Origin: Oscillatoriales cyanobacterium M59_W2019_021 | GTDB taxonomy: Bacteria; Cyanobacteriota; Cyanobacteriia; Cyanobacteriales; Geitlerinemataceae | Assembly (NCBI GenBank): GCA_015295945.1 | Contig: DVED01000082.1 | Coordinates: 1 to 63,725, forward strand | DNA length: 63,725 bases | Reading direction: 5' to 3' | In this document: piece after piece, positions 39,702 to 49,901 of the stretch | Position numbering within the stretch: the stretch's first letter is position 1 | How the letters are laid out: every line of letters begins with the position of its first letter | Program-made: the position numbers and the translations under genes | The notes under the pieces: model-generated | What the model saw: the letters and a program-made list of their open reading frames with translations, nothing else | The model's database searches: none | Told to the model about the DNA's origin: nothing

Positions 39702-40015
39702 GAAGAATTCAGGAGTTGCAGGAGTTGCAGGAGTTCAGAATGGCTGTCAGCCATCAGCCATCAGCCAAGAAGAAGGCGCTACGCACCTTTGCATAGCAGT
39801 CGCAACTCGGGTTAGGACAAATTTGGGTAGGGGCGTAGCATTTGCTCGATCGTCTTGTCCGCTAACCGACAAAATTTATGCAAATGCTACTACGCCCAGT
39901 CTTCGCTCCTGAACTCCTGAACTCCTGTAGGCGCAGCCAGTGCGAAGCACTTACTTCTGAACTCCTTTCCCCGGCACGTTATAATTTGTTACAGAAGTTT
40001 AATCTCCCTAACTGT
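39702..40015. repeat. Short tandem repeats in intergenic DNA
   Basis: The stretch holds AGGAGTTGC in three tandem copies (39710-39736) and CTCCTGAACTCCTGAACTCCTG (39906-39928), heptad repeats that recur elsewhere in the window on both strands. A GGGCGTAGCATTTGC unit at 39831-39845 is also found near 54944. No gene is supported. Confidence 0.5.
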
Positions 40016-40342
40016 ATGACTAACCCTCCGGTTCACGCCTTCTTTATCGGCAGAGTGCTAGCTGAAGAAATCGGTGCGGCATTCGAGAAAGTCCTGACCA
40101 ACGGACTGAGCGAACTCGGCAAATTCGACGCCGAACAGCGGGAAAGTTTGAGTCAATTTACCGAGCGGGTGATCGATCGCGCCCGTCAAGCGGAAGAATC
40201 TGCCATGCAAGGTCGTCCGGTAGGAATGTCCGACGACCGATCGGGGTCGGCGGTGGATTGGCAAGCCTCCATCGACGATTTACGCGCGGAAATCGCCCAA
40301 TTGCGGACGGAATTGCAGCGCTATCGCAGTCGCTCGACTTAA
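40016..40342 (+). CDS. Conserved small protein (DUF6825-like)
   Basis: This 108-residue soluble protein opens MTNPPVHAFFIGRVLAEEI, continues with KFDAEQRESLSQFTERVIDRA and ends in a coiled coil DDLRAEIAQLRTELQRYRS. I believe it belongs to a family shared by cyanobacteria and plastids (DUF6825), but that name is from memory. The ATG at 40016 replaces the longer frame from 39878, whose extra N-terminus overlaps tandem repeats. Its function is unknown. Confidence 0.7.
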   Translation: MTNPPVHAFFIGRVLAEEIGAAFEKVLTNGLSELGKFDAEQRESLSQFTERVIDRARQAEESAMQGRPVGMSDDRSGSAVDWQASIDDLRAEIAQLRTELQRYRSRST

Positions 40343-40579
40343 AGACTCGATCGATCGCGAAGCGCGACTCCCTTTGGGAGTATCGTCCCGAACCCCAATC
40401 TCCCGAAACCGCTCGAGTTCGATCCCGCCGACATCGGTGACATTTAGCCCCGCCAATCTATAGAAATTCTTAAGAAAGGAGTTGGCACGGAGGTCTGACC
40501 GATCGAGCCGCCCAACTTTACCCTCGATCCGATCGTTTTATATATCGATAATTTTCACGCAAATATTTAGGAAATACGA

Positions 40580-42388
40580 GTGTCTGCTCTGTCTAATCTT
40601 TCTAATGACGCTATCTCTGGAGAACCCACCGATCGGAATGCGGATGACATGAGTTCCCCCAGCCTTCCCCCCGCATCGGTTGCCCCCCTATCTTCCGCCG
40701 ATCGCCAAAAGCTGTTCTACACGCAAAAGTCCTACCGTTGGAACCGCAAAAACTACTCCCGCAACGCCCGTCGCATCGAGATTTGGGCGTTCGTCTTCCG
40801 GTTTTTAGCCGACTCCTGGGCGATGCGCCGACCGTGGACGTATCTCGGCGGCTATTCGGACGACAAAAAGAAAGACAGACAGCGCCGCCAAGCCGCCTGG
40901 ATTCGCGAAACTTTCCTAGACCTCGGTCCGACATTTATCAAGCTGGGGCAACTCTTTTCCACCCGCGCCGACTTATTTCCCGTCGAATACGTAGACGAAC
41001 TCTCCAAGCTGCAAGACCGAGTTCCCGCCTTCGACTACGAACAGGTGGAAACCATCATCCAAGAGGATTTCGGCAAAACTGTCGAGCAACTATATCGCTA
41101 CTTCGATCCGGTTCCCCTTGCCGCCGCCAGTTTGGGACAAGTCCACAAAGCCCAACTGCATTCCGGGGAGGAAGTCGTCGTTAAAGTCCAGCGTTTGGGA
41201 CTGCGCCGCCTGTTCAGCATCGATCTCGCCATTCTCAAAAATATCGCCCGCTATTTCCAAAACCACCCCGATTGGGGTCGCGGTCGCGATTGGTTGGGCA
41301 TCTACGACGAGTGCTGCCGCATTCTCTACGAAGAAATCGACTATCTCAATGAAGGTCGCAATGCCGATACCTTCCGCCGCAACTTTCGCAATCGCGATTG
41401 GGTGAAGGTTCCTCGGGTGTACTGGCGCTATGCCTCCTCGCGGGTACTGACCCTGGAGTACGTGCCGGGGATTAAAATCAGCAATTACGAAGCCTTGGAA
41501 GCGGCGGGACTCGATCGCAAGGTGCTGGCGCGGTTGGGGGCGGCTGCCTATTTGCAGCAACTCCTCGATTGCGGGTTTTTCCACGCCGACCCCCATCCCG
41601 GCAACCTAGCCGTGAGTACCGAAGGGGCGCTGATTTTCTACGATTTCGGCATGATGGGGCAAATTACCACCAACGTGCGGGAAAAATTGTTGGATACCTT
41701 TTTGGGGGTGGCGCAAAAAGATGCCGATCGCGTGGTGACATCGCTGATCGAGTTGGGGGCGCTGTCTCCCACCAAGGATCTCGCGCCCGTGCGCCGATCG
41801 ATTCAGTATATCCTCGATCGCCTCATGGATCGACCCTTTGAAGAACAATCCGTGGCGGAAATCAGCGACGATTTATACGACATCGCCTACGACCAACCGT
41901 TCCGCTTCCCCGCCACGTTTACCTTCGTCATGCGCGCCTTTTCCACCTTGGAAGGGGTGGGCAAAGGTCTCGACCCCGAATTTAACTTTATGGAAGTGGC
42001 AAAACCGTTTGCAATGGAGCTTATGACTGCCGGAAACGACATCAACAACGGACTGTTGGGCGAATTGAGCCGTCAAGCCGCCCAAGTCAGCACGACAGCG
42101 TTAGCCCTGCCGCGCCGAATTGAAGATACCCTCGACAAACTCGATCGCGGCGATGTCCGGGTGCGGGTGCGCGCCTCGGAAACCGATCGCCTTTTGCGTC
42201 GGTCGATCGGAATGCAGATGACGACAAACTATGCTTTAATGGCTAGCGCTTTTACCGTCTGTGCGACTATCTTATTAGTCAATGGGATTAAATGGTTGGC
42301 TCTATTAGCCGCAATTGTTGCCGGACTGATGGGCGTGGCGCTGATTCGATTGTTGATGCGTCTTAACAAGTACGATCGCTCGCTTTAG
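40580..42388 (+). CDS. ABC1/UbiB (AarF) family atypical kinase
   Basis: This 602-residue protein is an ABC1K-type atypical kinase of the UbiB family. It carries the KxGQ motif (FIKLGQLFSTRADLFP), the alanine-rich nucleotide loop (AAASLGQVHKAQL), the catalytic-type FHADPHPGN and YDFGMMGQ. Two C-terminal hydrophobic helices (about 550-590) suggest membrane attachment. Cyanobacterial and plastid members affect quinone and tocopherol metabolism at the thylakoid. The GTG at 40580 has an AGGAA ribosome site seven bases upstream; an ATG 23 codons later is the alternative. The PP2C gene follows after 18 bases, so the two are likely co-transcribed. Confidence 0.92.
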   Translation: MSALSNLSNDAISGEPTDRNADDMSSPSLPPASVAPLSSADRQKLFYTQKSYRWNRKNYSRNARRIEIWAFVFRFLADSWAMRRPWTYLGGYSDDKKKDRQRRQAAWIRETFLDLGPTFIKLGQLFSTRADLFPVEYVDELSKLQDRVPAFDYEQVETIIQEDFGKTVEQLYRYFDPVPLAAASLGQVHKAQLHSGEEVVVKVQRLGLRRLFSIDLAILKNIARYFQNHPDWGRGRDWLGIYDECCRILYEEIDYLNEGRNADTFRRNFRNRDWVKVPRVYWRYASSRVLTLEYVPGIKISNYEALEAAGLDRKVLARLGAAAYLQQLLDCGFFHADPHPGNLAVSTEGALIFYDFGMMGQITTNVREKLLDTFLGVAQKDADRVVTSLIELGALSPTKDLAPVRRSIQYILDRLMDRPFEEQSVAEISDDLYDIAYDQPFRFPATFTFVMRAFSTLEGVGKGLDPEFNFMEVAKPFAMELMTAGNDINNGLLGELSRQAAQVSTTALALPRRIEDTLDKLDRGDVRVRVRASETDRLLRRSIGMQMTTNYALMASAFTVCATILLVNGIKWLALLAAIVAGLMGVALIRLLMRLNKYDRSL

Positions 42389-42406
42389 GTTTTCCCCGAC
42401 GAGGTT

Positions 42407-43186
42407 ATGAAAGCAGACTTTGTAGGTCTATCGGATACGGGACGGGTTCGCCCGATCAATCAGGATTCGTTTTACGTCGATCCGCATGGGCGATTTTTCG
42501 TCGTTGCCGATGGCATGGGCGGTCATGCTGCCGGACAAGAAGCCAGTCGCATCGCCAAGGAGGCTATCCAAGCTTATCTGGAACAATATTGGGATTCTCC
42601 CGAACCCTCTTCGAGTCTGCTAGAAAATGCGTTTTTAGCTGCCAATCAAGCGATTCTCGACGACCAAGTCGTCCATCCCGAAAATGCCGATATGGGAACG
42701 ACGGCGGTGGCACTGCTGTTTCGCCCCGCAGCCAAAACCACCGATGCCGACGATACGTCCCCGCTGACGACTTGGTATGCCAACCTCGGGGACTCTCGCC
42801 TCTATCGCCTGCGTGGGGAAGAATTACAACAAATCAGCGAGGACGATACTTGGGTAGCGCAAGCCGTCCAAGCTGGGGTGCTCTCCCCGGAGGAAGTGCG
42901 CACCCACCCCTGGCGTCACGTTCTGTCTCAATGCCTGGGTCGGGAAGATATGGGCGAAGTGGAAGTGGCATCGGTGGACGCACAAGCGGGCGATCGCTTT
43001 TTGCTTTGCAGTGACGGACTGACGGAGGAATTGACCGATGCCACCATTATGGAATACCTGGCATCGCCTGCGGACTTAAAGTCGATCGCCCAAACCTTGA
43101 TCGATGCGGCGAAGGAGCAAGGCGGACACGATAATATTACCGTAGCGATCGTCCGGGTTGAAGAACTGGGTAATGGCGAACCTTAA
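42407..43186 (+). CDS. PP2C-family Ser/Thr protein phosphatase
   Basis: This 259-residue bacterial PPM phosphatase has metal-binding motifs VVADGMGGHAAGQEAS, MGTTAVALL and LLCSDGLTEEL, and GGHDNITVAIVRVEE near the C-terminus. The N-terminus (GLSDTGRVRPINQDSF) is also classical. It removes phosphate from Ser/Thr in signalling proteins. It starts 18 bases after the ABC1 kinase gene, so an operon is likely and the kinase or the upstream pseudokinase may be its substrate, though this is inference. Confidence 0.95.
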   Translation: MKADFVGLSDTGRVRPINQDSFYVDPHGRFFVVADGMGGHAAGQEASRIAKEAIQAYLEQYWDSPEPSSSLLENAFLAANQAILDDQVVHPENADMGTTAVALLFRPAAKTTDADDTSPLTTWYANLGDSRLYRLRGEELQQISEDDTWVAQAVQAGVLSPEEVRTHPWRHVLSQCLGREDMGEVEVASVDAQAGDRFLLCSDGLTEELTDATIMEYLASPADLKSIAQTLIDAAKEQGGHDNITVAIVRVEELGNGEP

Positions 43187-43469
43187 TCTCTAGAAGAGAG
43201 TTCGGACGAGTGACCGAGAAGCATACCAAAGTTCAGTAGGGGAAATGGCTATGAAGCTGTTGGTTATCTAATCCCTCCAACAAATAAACATCCTCCCGAT
43301 CTCCCATCTTCGTCAAAGATCGAAAGCTCTCGCGTTTCCCTCTTGCTCCCCCTGCCCTTGTAGGGAAGGGAGTGGGAGGGTTAGGTCTCTCCCAATTCGC
43401 CAACAGCTTCATGGCTATTCGTCCATTCGGGAGTCCAGAAGAATGCTGGCAAGCTTACCACCAGAGATC

Positions 43470-43823
43470 CTACTTTTCTTCAGAAGGGCGATCGCGTTCT
43501 TGTTGGCGTTTCCACTCTTCTAAAACCCGAATTCGATCGGCTAAGGTAAGATAGTCTCCCCAAAGATCGATATCTCGACCTTCCAGGCGGATCGTCCGTT
43601 TCTCATGTCCGACGACAATATCTCGCAAATCGCTAATCGACGCACGTAAATCGCCAATATCCCGTTCCAAACGAGTCATGCGTTCGTCGCTGGCTCTCAT
43701 GCGTTCTTCACTTTCTCGTTCTAAACGAGCCATGCGTTCGTCGCTGGCTTTTATTTGTTCTTGGCTCGATTTGATAAACTGCTCGATTAACGCTTCAATC
43801 CTATCCAATCGATCTTGAGTCAT
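43470..43823 (-). CDS. Coiled-coil protein with internal repeats
   Basis: This 117-residue protein starts MTQDRLDRIEALIEQFI and consists of a long coiled coil with a repeated unit KASDERMARLERE and RASDERMTRLERD. It has a C-terminal LADRIRVLEEWKRQQ. I take the ATG at 43823, as the upstream frame to 44033 lacks homology and coiled-coil character. The function is unknown; similar coiled-coil proteins occur in multiple copies in filamentous cyanobacteria. Confidence 0.65.
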   Translation of the reverse strand: MTQDRLDRIEALIEQFIKSSQEQIKASDERMARLERESEERMRASDERMTRLERDIGDLRASISDLRDIVVGHEKRTIRLEGRDIDLWGDYLTLADRIRVLEEWKRQQERDRPSEEK

Positions 43824-44284
43824 AATCGTCAGACAATCGAAATTACAGCTATTGTAACGCCGATCGATCGGGTAGGAAGAGAGGGGAAAATGGACAAACT
43901 CGATCAAACTGCATAGTGATCTCAAACCCAGAAGTATATTTAGGGTAGCAACACAGTTTTCAAGCCACGGAGGTGGATTTTGATTCTGTCGTCGCGGGGT
44001 GATCGAAGTCGTTCCGCGAGATCGCGTTGGCACAGTCCTTCCGGAGTACGGTTTTCCAGAAACCCCACCTAATGCTCTTTCCCATCCCTACTATTGGGCA
44101 TCGTTTATCCTAGTTGGTAATGGTTTGTAAAATAACCAGTGACCCATACTCCTGCGGAGTCGCTGCACGAATGGTGATGGGTAACGGGTAATTGGGGATG
44201 GTGCGTTTCGTTCCGGTGGCACTCCCTACAAAACTTATTGCTGATTACTTAAAATTTCCACTCCCAAACCCCAAACGATCGCGA
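43824..44284. other. Intergenic stretch with dispersed repeats
   Basis: The region holds an ACTCCTGCGGAGTCGC palindrome (44148-44163) and a copy of the 30-base repeat GGTGCGTTTCG...CACTCCCTAC (44201-44230) that recurs at 51863-51892. No gene is supported. Confidence 0.45.
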
Positions 44285-45646
44285 ATGAACGAACTCAATC
44301 TCAGCCTCGCCCAAAACAGCATCCGCAACACCCTCGCTCGGATTTCCCAACCGCAATCCCTCAGAACAACGGCACGAAATTTAGAGTTGCAAGGAACGAT
44401 CGCCCAAGCGCGAGACCTCCTCAAAGCTAACTTAACCAAACTCGAAAAAGGGCTGATTCGCATCGCCGTGTTTGGGTTGGTCAGTCGGGGGAAATCGGCG
44501 GTTCTCAATGCGCTATTGGGTCAAAATATCTTGGAAACGGGTCCCATCCACGGCGTGACGCAGTATCCGCGATCGGTGATGTGGGCGCAAAGCGAGGATA
44601 GTCGCTTGCGGGTGGAGGCGATCGATACGCCGGGATTGGACGAGGTGGGTGGGTTCGAGCGATCGCAAATGGCGCGAGATGTGGCGCGACAAGCGGATTT
44701 GATCTTGTTCGTGGTGGCGGGGGATATTACCCAAACGGAGTATCGGGCGCTGTGCGAGTTGTGGGACACGCACAAACCGTTGATTTTGGTGTTCAATAAA
44801 ATCGATTTGTATCCCGATCGCGATCGCGATGCCATTTACCAACAACTGCAAAGCCTCGGCGGAACGATGCCCCTGCGTCCCGACGAAATCGTCCGGGTGG
44901 CGGCTGCTCCCATGCCGTTGGTAGTGCGGCAAGAGTGGCCCGACGGACAGGTGACCGAAGAGTTGGAAACGCCGCCGCCCAACGTGGAAGAATTGCGGCA
45001 AGTCTTGCTAAAAATCCTCTCCCAAGAAGGGCAATCGCTGCTGGCGCTGAATGCCTTGGTGCAAGCGCGGGATGCCCAAACCGCCGTTGCCCACAAAACC
45101 CTGGAAACGCGCGATCGCGATGCCCAGGAGTTGATTTGGCAATTTGCCCGCTATAAAGGGATTGCCGTGGGGGTCAACCCGGTGGCGGTGTTGGATGTAG
45201 CCGGGGGGGCGATCGCGGATTTGGTGCTGATTCGATCGCTGGCACAACTGTACAACCTGCCCATGACCAGTCACGAAGCGGGTAAGCTGTGGAAAACCAT
45301 TGTTTTCAGTAGCGGCGGGTTGCTGTTCGGCGAACTGAGCAGCAGCTTGATTTTCGGGTTGGGCAAAAGCGCGTCGGCAGCCCTGGGCGGACTGCCGGGA
45401 TTTATCGGTGCGGGGGCGGCACAAGGGGCGATCGCCGGATACGGGGCGTATTTGGTCGGACAAGCCGCGCAAGCTTACTTACAGCGCGGTTGTACCTGGG
45501 GCGAATCGGGTCCGGCAACGGCGATCGCCCAAATTCTCTCCCGAGTCGATCGCGATTCCATCCTCGATCGATTGCGCCAAGAACTCCCGCAATCAGGTCG
45601 GGAGGGGAGCGGGGGGAGCCGGGGAAGCCGGGGAAGAAGACAGTGA
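44285..45646 (+). CDS. Era/dynamin-like GTPase with DUF697 tail
   Basis: This 453-residue GTPase has the P-loop GLVSRGKSAVLNALLG, the switch-II region IDTPGLDEVGGFER and the specificity motif NKIDLYPDRD. A glycine/alanine-rich C-terminal membrane-associated region of the DUF697 type (VGVNPVAVLDVAGGAIADLV and later FIGAGAAQGAIAGYGAYLV) follows. It probably acts at a membrane. I start at the ATG at 44285, since the upstream frame runs through repeat DNA. It is convergent with the Ycf66 gene. Confidence 0.85.
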   Translation: MNELNLSLAQNSIRNTLARISQPQSLRTTARNLELQGTIAQARDLLKANLTKLEKGLIRIAVFGLVSRGKSAVLNALLGQNILETGPIHGVTQYPRSVMWAQSEDSRLRVEAIDTPGLDEVGGFERSQMARDVARQADLILFVVAGDITQTEYRALCELWDTHKPLILVFNKIDLYPDRDRDAIYQQLQSLGGTMPLRPDEIVRVAAAPMPLVVRQEWPDGQVTEELETPPPNVEELRQVLLKILSQEGQSLLALNALVQARDAQTAVAHKTLETRDRDAQELIWQFARYKGIAVGVNPVAVLDVAGGAIADLVLIRSLAQLYNLPMTSHEAGKLWKTIVFSSGGLLFGELSSSLIFGLGKSASAALGGLPGFIGAGAAQGAIAGYGAYLVGQAAQAYLQRGCTWGESGPATAIAQILSRVDRDSILDRLRQELPQSGREGSGGSRGSRGRRQ

Positions 45647-45666
45647 CCCATTACCAAACGCCAGCT

Positions 45667-47127
45667 CTAACGTTTTTTCTTCTTGGGTTTGGGGTTGAGA
45701 TTGGGCGGTGCTGTCTTCGCATCGGGATCTTCGGGTTCGGCAGTGGCTTCTGACTCTTCCATTTCTGGGTCGATCGCCTCTTCGGCTCGATCGTCCGCCA
45801 CCTCTTCCTCTGCGGGAGATTCAACCGTTACGACTTCTTCGGTAATGGTCGCTTCGACGATTTCCACAGTTTCGGCAGCCGGAACCTCGGCAGATTCAGG
45901 AAGATCGGTAACTTCGCTCTCAGGCGAAAGTTCGATAACTTCTACGGTTTCGGAAACCACCACTTCTACGAGATCTGCATCGTCGGATGCCGAACCTTCT
46001 CCAGTGTCCGGTTCGTCAACCTCCCGGACTTCTTGCGGCGTCGCATCTTCGATCGGTTCTGGCATTTCCACCGCGTTTTCAGCAGAGGCATCCGCCACTT
46101 CGTCGAGCTTGGCATCTTCCACAAATTCAGCCTCGGGGACTGTTACCGTATCGGTACTGGGTGCTTCGCTGGGAACGGGCGTTTCGGCTACCTCTGGGAT
46201 GGCGGCAACTTCTTCGGCGATCGGTTCCGGACTGGCGGTGTCCGGATCGTCCATCTCGTCATCGAGTTCGGGAACCGCCGGAGGTACAGTCGTTACGGGG
46301 GGTGGAGACTTGGGTTTATCTTTCCCGAGTAATCCTTTGAGGCGATCGATTAAGGATGCCAAGAAGCCAAACGTCCGGCTTTTCGGTTGTGGCGACGGCG
46401 TCGAAGGGGGCGTTGTCGGGACGGAGGGCGTTATTGTCGGAGCGGAAGCCGATGCCACTTCTTCAAAATCGTCGTCTAACGGCTCGGTTTCCCACTCTGC
46501 TGCGGGGGTAGCTATCGGTGTCTCGGGGGGAGTCTCAACGATGGCTTCTGGGGTGGCGGCGGGAAAATCCGCTGCGGGACTGTCATCGGCGATCGCGGGG
46601 GATTCCTGGCTTTCCTCGGCAATCGGTGCGGCACTGTCCTCGAAATCGTCCTCTACCGTTTCCTCAACGGGAGGCTCCATCGCAGTTTCGATCGCCTCGA
46701 TCGCCACATCGGGAATCGGAACGGGTGCTGTAGGTGTCACTTCGGGCGTTGGGGTTGATGTTACCGGAGGCGTCACTTTTTTCCCGGGTTTAAACGCATT
46801 GGTCACGCGATCGGCGATCGCACTGGGGGTCAGACCCGATCGGGCAATCGCTTCGGCACTCGTTTGTTCTGCCAGCGGCGTGGTGTCCCGCCGCAGTTTC
46901 AGGGTTTGCCAACCCAACCAACCCAACAGTGCCACACTCGCCGTTTGACCCAACAATACCGCCCCGCCAATTTGTCCCGCACAAAACCACAACACTAAAG
47001 CGTAGAAAAAGCCGACGCCACTCCAGATAAAATCCCCTTTGCGATACACTTCCGGAAAGAAAAATGCAGATAGGTAAAATGCCACACTACCCAAACCGAC
47101 GATCGTCGCCAAAATGTATGAAAGCAT
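45667..47127 (-). CDS. ycf66: Ycf66 family protein with long acidic tail
   Basis: This 486-residue protein has an N-terminal Ycf66 domain of about 85 residues with two or three membrane helices (MLSYILATIVGLGSVAFYLS and VGFFYALVLWFCAGQIGGAV). It is followed by a ~390-residue, extremely Glu/Pro/Thr/Val-rich disordered tail ending in KPKKKKR. The domain is conserved in cyanobacteria and some plastids, but its function is unknown. The tail is far longer than in plastid Ycf66. The opposite strand has a long Ser-rich frame that is only a shadow of this composition. Confidence 0.85.
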   Translation of the reverse strand: MLSYILATIVGLGSVAFYLSAFFFPEVYRKGDFIWSGVGFFYALVLWFCAGQIGGAVLLGQTASVALLGWLGWQTLKLRRDTTPLAEQTSAEAIARSGLTPSAIADRVTNAFKPGKKVTPPVTSTPTPEVTPTAPVPIPDVAIEAIETAMEPPVEETVEDDFEDSAAPIAEESQESPAIADDSPAADFPAATPEAIVETPPETPIATPAAEWETEPLDDDFEEVASASAPTITPSVPTTPPSTPSPQPKSRTFGFLASLIDRLKGLLGKDKPKSPPPVTTVPPAVPELDDEMDDPDTASPEPIAEEVAAIPEVAETPVPSEAPSTDTVTVPEAEFVEDAKLDEVADASAENAVEMPEPIEDATPQEVREVDEPDTGEGSASDDADLVEVVVSETVEVIELSPESEVTDLPESAEVPAAETVEIVEATITEEVVTVESPAEEEVADDRAEEAIDPEMEESEATAEPEDPDAKTAPPNLNPKPKKKKR

Positions 47128-47580
47128 CCTGTTTCGTTCCCTTTACGGTCTAACCATCCAGACAACCACGCAAGTCGCCCTTACAGGCTTCATTTTACCC
47201 CTTGGCTCGATCTCGATCGACGTTTGGCTAGTGGTTCGTGGTTCGTGGCTAGTCGCCCATTACCGACTACCCATTACCCATTACCCCCCCAATCGATTAT
47301 TCTTTATCCTAAATACGAGCCCCCAAATCCCAATCGATTTCCCCGATTCCGGAACATCCCCGGCTCCGTCTGCCGCTTGTCTTCAGATCCCAATCCGCCA
47401 ACCGAACGTTAGATTTTCATTCTCGCAGTTGCTTCGATTGGATGCTTCGATGGTCATTTGAGACATTGCCGATCTCGCAATTGGTGCGATACTCCTACAG
47501 AGTTGCTGCTCCATCGAAGTTCGATCGCCGCTTGAAACGCTGGTTTCACTCTATTCGGTAAGCTCAACCCCGCCCTAACA
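47128..47580. other. Intergenic stretch, repeats only
   Basis: The 453-base gap between divergent genes holds a CCCATTACC low-complexity run (47256-47288) and a GCGATACTCCTACAGAGTTGC palindrome (47489-47509). No gene is seen. Confidence 0.4.
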
Positions 47581-49548
47581 ATGTCGAATACCGCCGACTC
47601 TTCATCCCCTAACACCCCCCAATCTGGCTGGCAGAACAGACGGGACTCATCGGCTGGCATGCGTAGCAAACCCCCTCGCCGTGCCGATAAAATTCTGATC
47701 GCCGACGATGCTCCAGCCAATTTGAGTTGGCTGGCTCAAATTCTCTCGGGAGCCGGTTATTCAGTGCGCGTTGCCACCAGTGGGGCGATGGCGTTGAGAG
47801 CCATTCAATCCAGCCTTCCCGATTTGATTTTACTCGATGTCCGGATGCCGGATACCAACGGGTATGCCATCTGCCAAATGCTCAAAACTCGAGAAACGAC
47901 GCGGGATATTCCCGTCATTTTCCTCAGCGAATTGAGTCAAACCCTGGACAAGATGAAAGCCTTTGAAGTGGGGGGCGTCGATTATCTCACCAAACCTTTC
48001 GAGCCGACGGAAATTTTAGCTCGCATCGAACACCATTTAGAGCGACGGCGATTGCAACAACAGTTTCGAGAGCAAAATCGACAACTGCGGGAGCAGAACG
48101 CCCAATTACAATTATTGTTAAACATGACCAAAGCCACCAGCGAAGCTCCGGATTTCGATGCGGCGTTGGAAGTGGTTCTCTCCCAAATCTGTCAGGCGAT
48201 CGATTGGAGTTGCGGCGAAGCGTGGGCGATCGATCGCAAAACCAACCGCCTCTCATGCAGTCGGGGATGGTATGCCGATAGCGGTTTTAAGTGCGACGCG
48301 ACCCCCGAAACTCCCAACTTGACGTTTGCCATCGGCGAGGGATTGCCGGGACGGGTGTGGTCGTCCCAACAGCCGGAATGGATCGAAGATCTGACTCGGG
48401 AGGAACGAAACCCCTGCTTCCACTGTCAAACCGAGCCACTTACGCCCGTCAAAACGGCATTAGGCGTGCCGATTTTAGGACATCAAAGCGTTCTGGCGGT
48501 TCTCGTTTTTTTTAGCACAAAGCCGTTGCCGCCAAACGAGCGCTTGATGCAGTTGGTGAGTATCGTCGCCAGCCAAGTCGGATCGGCGATCGAGCGCAAA
48601 CGATCCGAAGTCGAACTCCGCCGCTCTCAAACCCAATCGAAAGCGCAAACGCAACGACTCTTAGAATTACTCGACGATCTGCAACGGGCTCAAGCCCAAC
48701 TGTTCGAGCGAGAAAAAATGTCCAGTTTGGGAACGCTGATGGCAGGCATCGCTCACGAAATTAACAGTCCGGTGAGTTTTATTTACAGTAATATCGCTCC
48801 GGCGATCCAATCGGCAACCGACTTATTAGATTTGTTGGCACTGTATCAAACCTACTATCCCAATCCCGTCGTTCCCATTCGCGATAAAATTGCCAAAATT
48901 CGCTTGGACAACCTCAAATCTGAGTTTCCTAAGTTACTCCGCGCCATTCGCGAAGGTGCCAATCGAATTAGCGAAATCGTATTGAGCTTGCGAGTTTTCT
49001 CCCGAGGCGATCGCGCTCAAACGCAAAAATTTGACTTGCAACAAGGGATTGAAAGTACCCTCATGCTCTTACAAAATCGCCTGAGAAATCCTAAAAATAG
49101 TCAAGAAATTCAAGTGGTGCGCGAGTACGGAGAAATTCCCCCGATCGAGTGTTATCCCGGTCAACTCAACCAGGTTTTCATGAATCTCTTGAACAACGCC
49201 ATCGACGCGATCGAGGAAAAAATGCAAACGGCTAATGCCGATTTTATACCGCAAATTCGCATTACAACTGAAGTCGATCGCACCATGGCTTCGGCAACCC
49301 AACCTCACGGCGAACCCCAAGTCAAAATTCGGATTCTCGATAATGGGAGCGGCATCCCCTCTCAAGTTCAAAATCGCTTATTCGAGCCTTTTTTTACGAC
49401 GAAATCCAGCAGCAAAGGCACGGGGTTGGGATTGGCAATCAGCTACTCCATCGTCGTCGAACAGCATCGCGGTTTGTTGACCTTTCAGTCGCAACCGGGA
49501 GAAGGTACCCAAATGACGATTCAGCTTCCCATGGGTTCACTCGAATGA
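47581..49548 (+). CDS. Response regulator-GAF-histidine kinase hybrid
   Basis: This 655-residue cytoplasmic protein starts with a receiver domain (about 35-155) with phospho-acceptor Asp86 in LILLDVRMPDTNGY. A GAF domain (about 195-335) and a histidine kinase follow, with His392 in GIAHEINSPVSFIYSN, the N box in FMNLLNNAIDAI, and DNGSGIP and GTGLGLAIS. The receiver-first order resembles cyanobacterial hybrid kinases that take phosphate from another kinase. The GAF domain shows no obvious bilin-binding cysteine in a DXCF context. No partner lies adjacent. Confidence 0.92.
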   Translation: MSNTADSSSPNTPQSGWQNRRDSSAGMRSKPPRRADKILIADDAPANLSWLAQILSGAGYSVRVATSGAMALRAIQSSLPDLILLDVRMPDTNGYAICQMLKTRETTRDIPVIFLSELSQTLDKMKAFEVGGVDYLTKPFEPTEILARIEHHLERRRLQQQFREQNRQLREQNAQLQLLLNMTKATSEAPDFDAALEVVLSQICQAIDWSCGEAWAIDRKTNRLSCSRGWYADSGFKCDATPETPNLTFAIGEGLPGRVWSSQQPEWIEDLTREERNPCFHCQTEPLTPVKTALGVPILGHQSVLAVLVFFSTKPLPPNERLMQLVSIVASQVGSAIERKRSEVELRRSQTQSKAQTQRLLELLDDLQRAQAQLFEREKMSSLGTLMAGIAHEINSPVSFIYSNIAPAIQSATDLLDLLALYQTYYPNPVVPIRDKIAKIRLDNLKSEFPKLLRAIREGANRISEIVLSLRVFSRGDRAQTQKFDLQQGIESTLMLLQNRLRNPKNSQEIQVVREYGEIPPIECYPGQLNQVFMNLLNNAIDAIEEKMQTANADFIPQIRITTEVDRTMASATQPHGEPQVKIRILDNGSGIPSQVQNRLFEPFFTTKSSSKGTGLGLAISYSIVVEQHRGLLTFQSQPGEGTQMTIQLPMGSLE

Positions 49549-49901
49549 CCCGCGTTTGCAGGAGTTTGGGAAGCAGAAAGGGTAGAAGGCTGTCTTGAGC
49601 AGGGAAAGCCGGGGAAGAAAACAGTTACCAAATTATTTGCCATTAGCCACCAGCCACGAGCCACTCCACGAATGACCAATGACCAATGACCCAACTCAAT
49701 TCAGCAATTTGGCGGATGCACGCATTCCTTTAGCTCTTTATACTCATATCATCAGGTGTTCGATGTCGTCATATTTGCATATCTAACCGTCGATCTCACT
49801 CCGCTCTGCCGTTTGGGTAGCCAACGCGCTCCACAAAAAGTAGAGAGCAGAGGCGGAACGGCTCCATAGAAGATTCTAACCGAAAATATAGAGGGCTTAT
49901 A
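49549..49901. other. Intergenic stretch, nothing recognised
   Basis: These 353 bases contain low-complexity runs (ACCAATGACCAATGACC near 49680) but no gene, RNA or terminator that I can support. Confidence 0.4.

Noticed and set aside
39710-39965. CRISPR array
   Set aside because: The repeats are 7-9 base heptads without spacers; they are short tandem repeats common in filamentous cyanobacteria.
45683-46948. Long Ser/Thr-rich frame on the plus strand
   Set aside because: It is the reverse complement of the Glu/Pro/Val-rich tail of Ycf66, has no ribosome site, and its composition mirrors the real gene.
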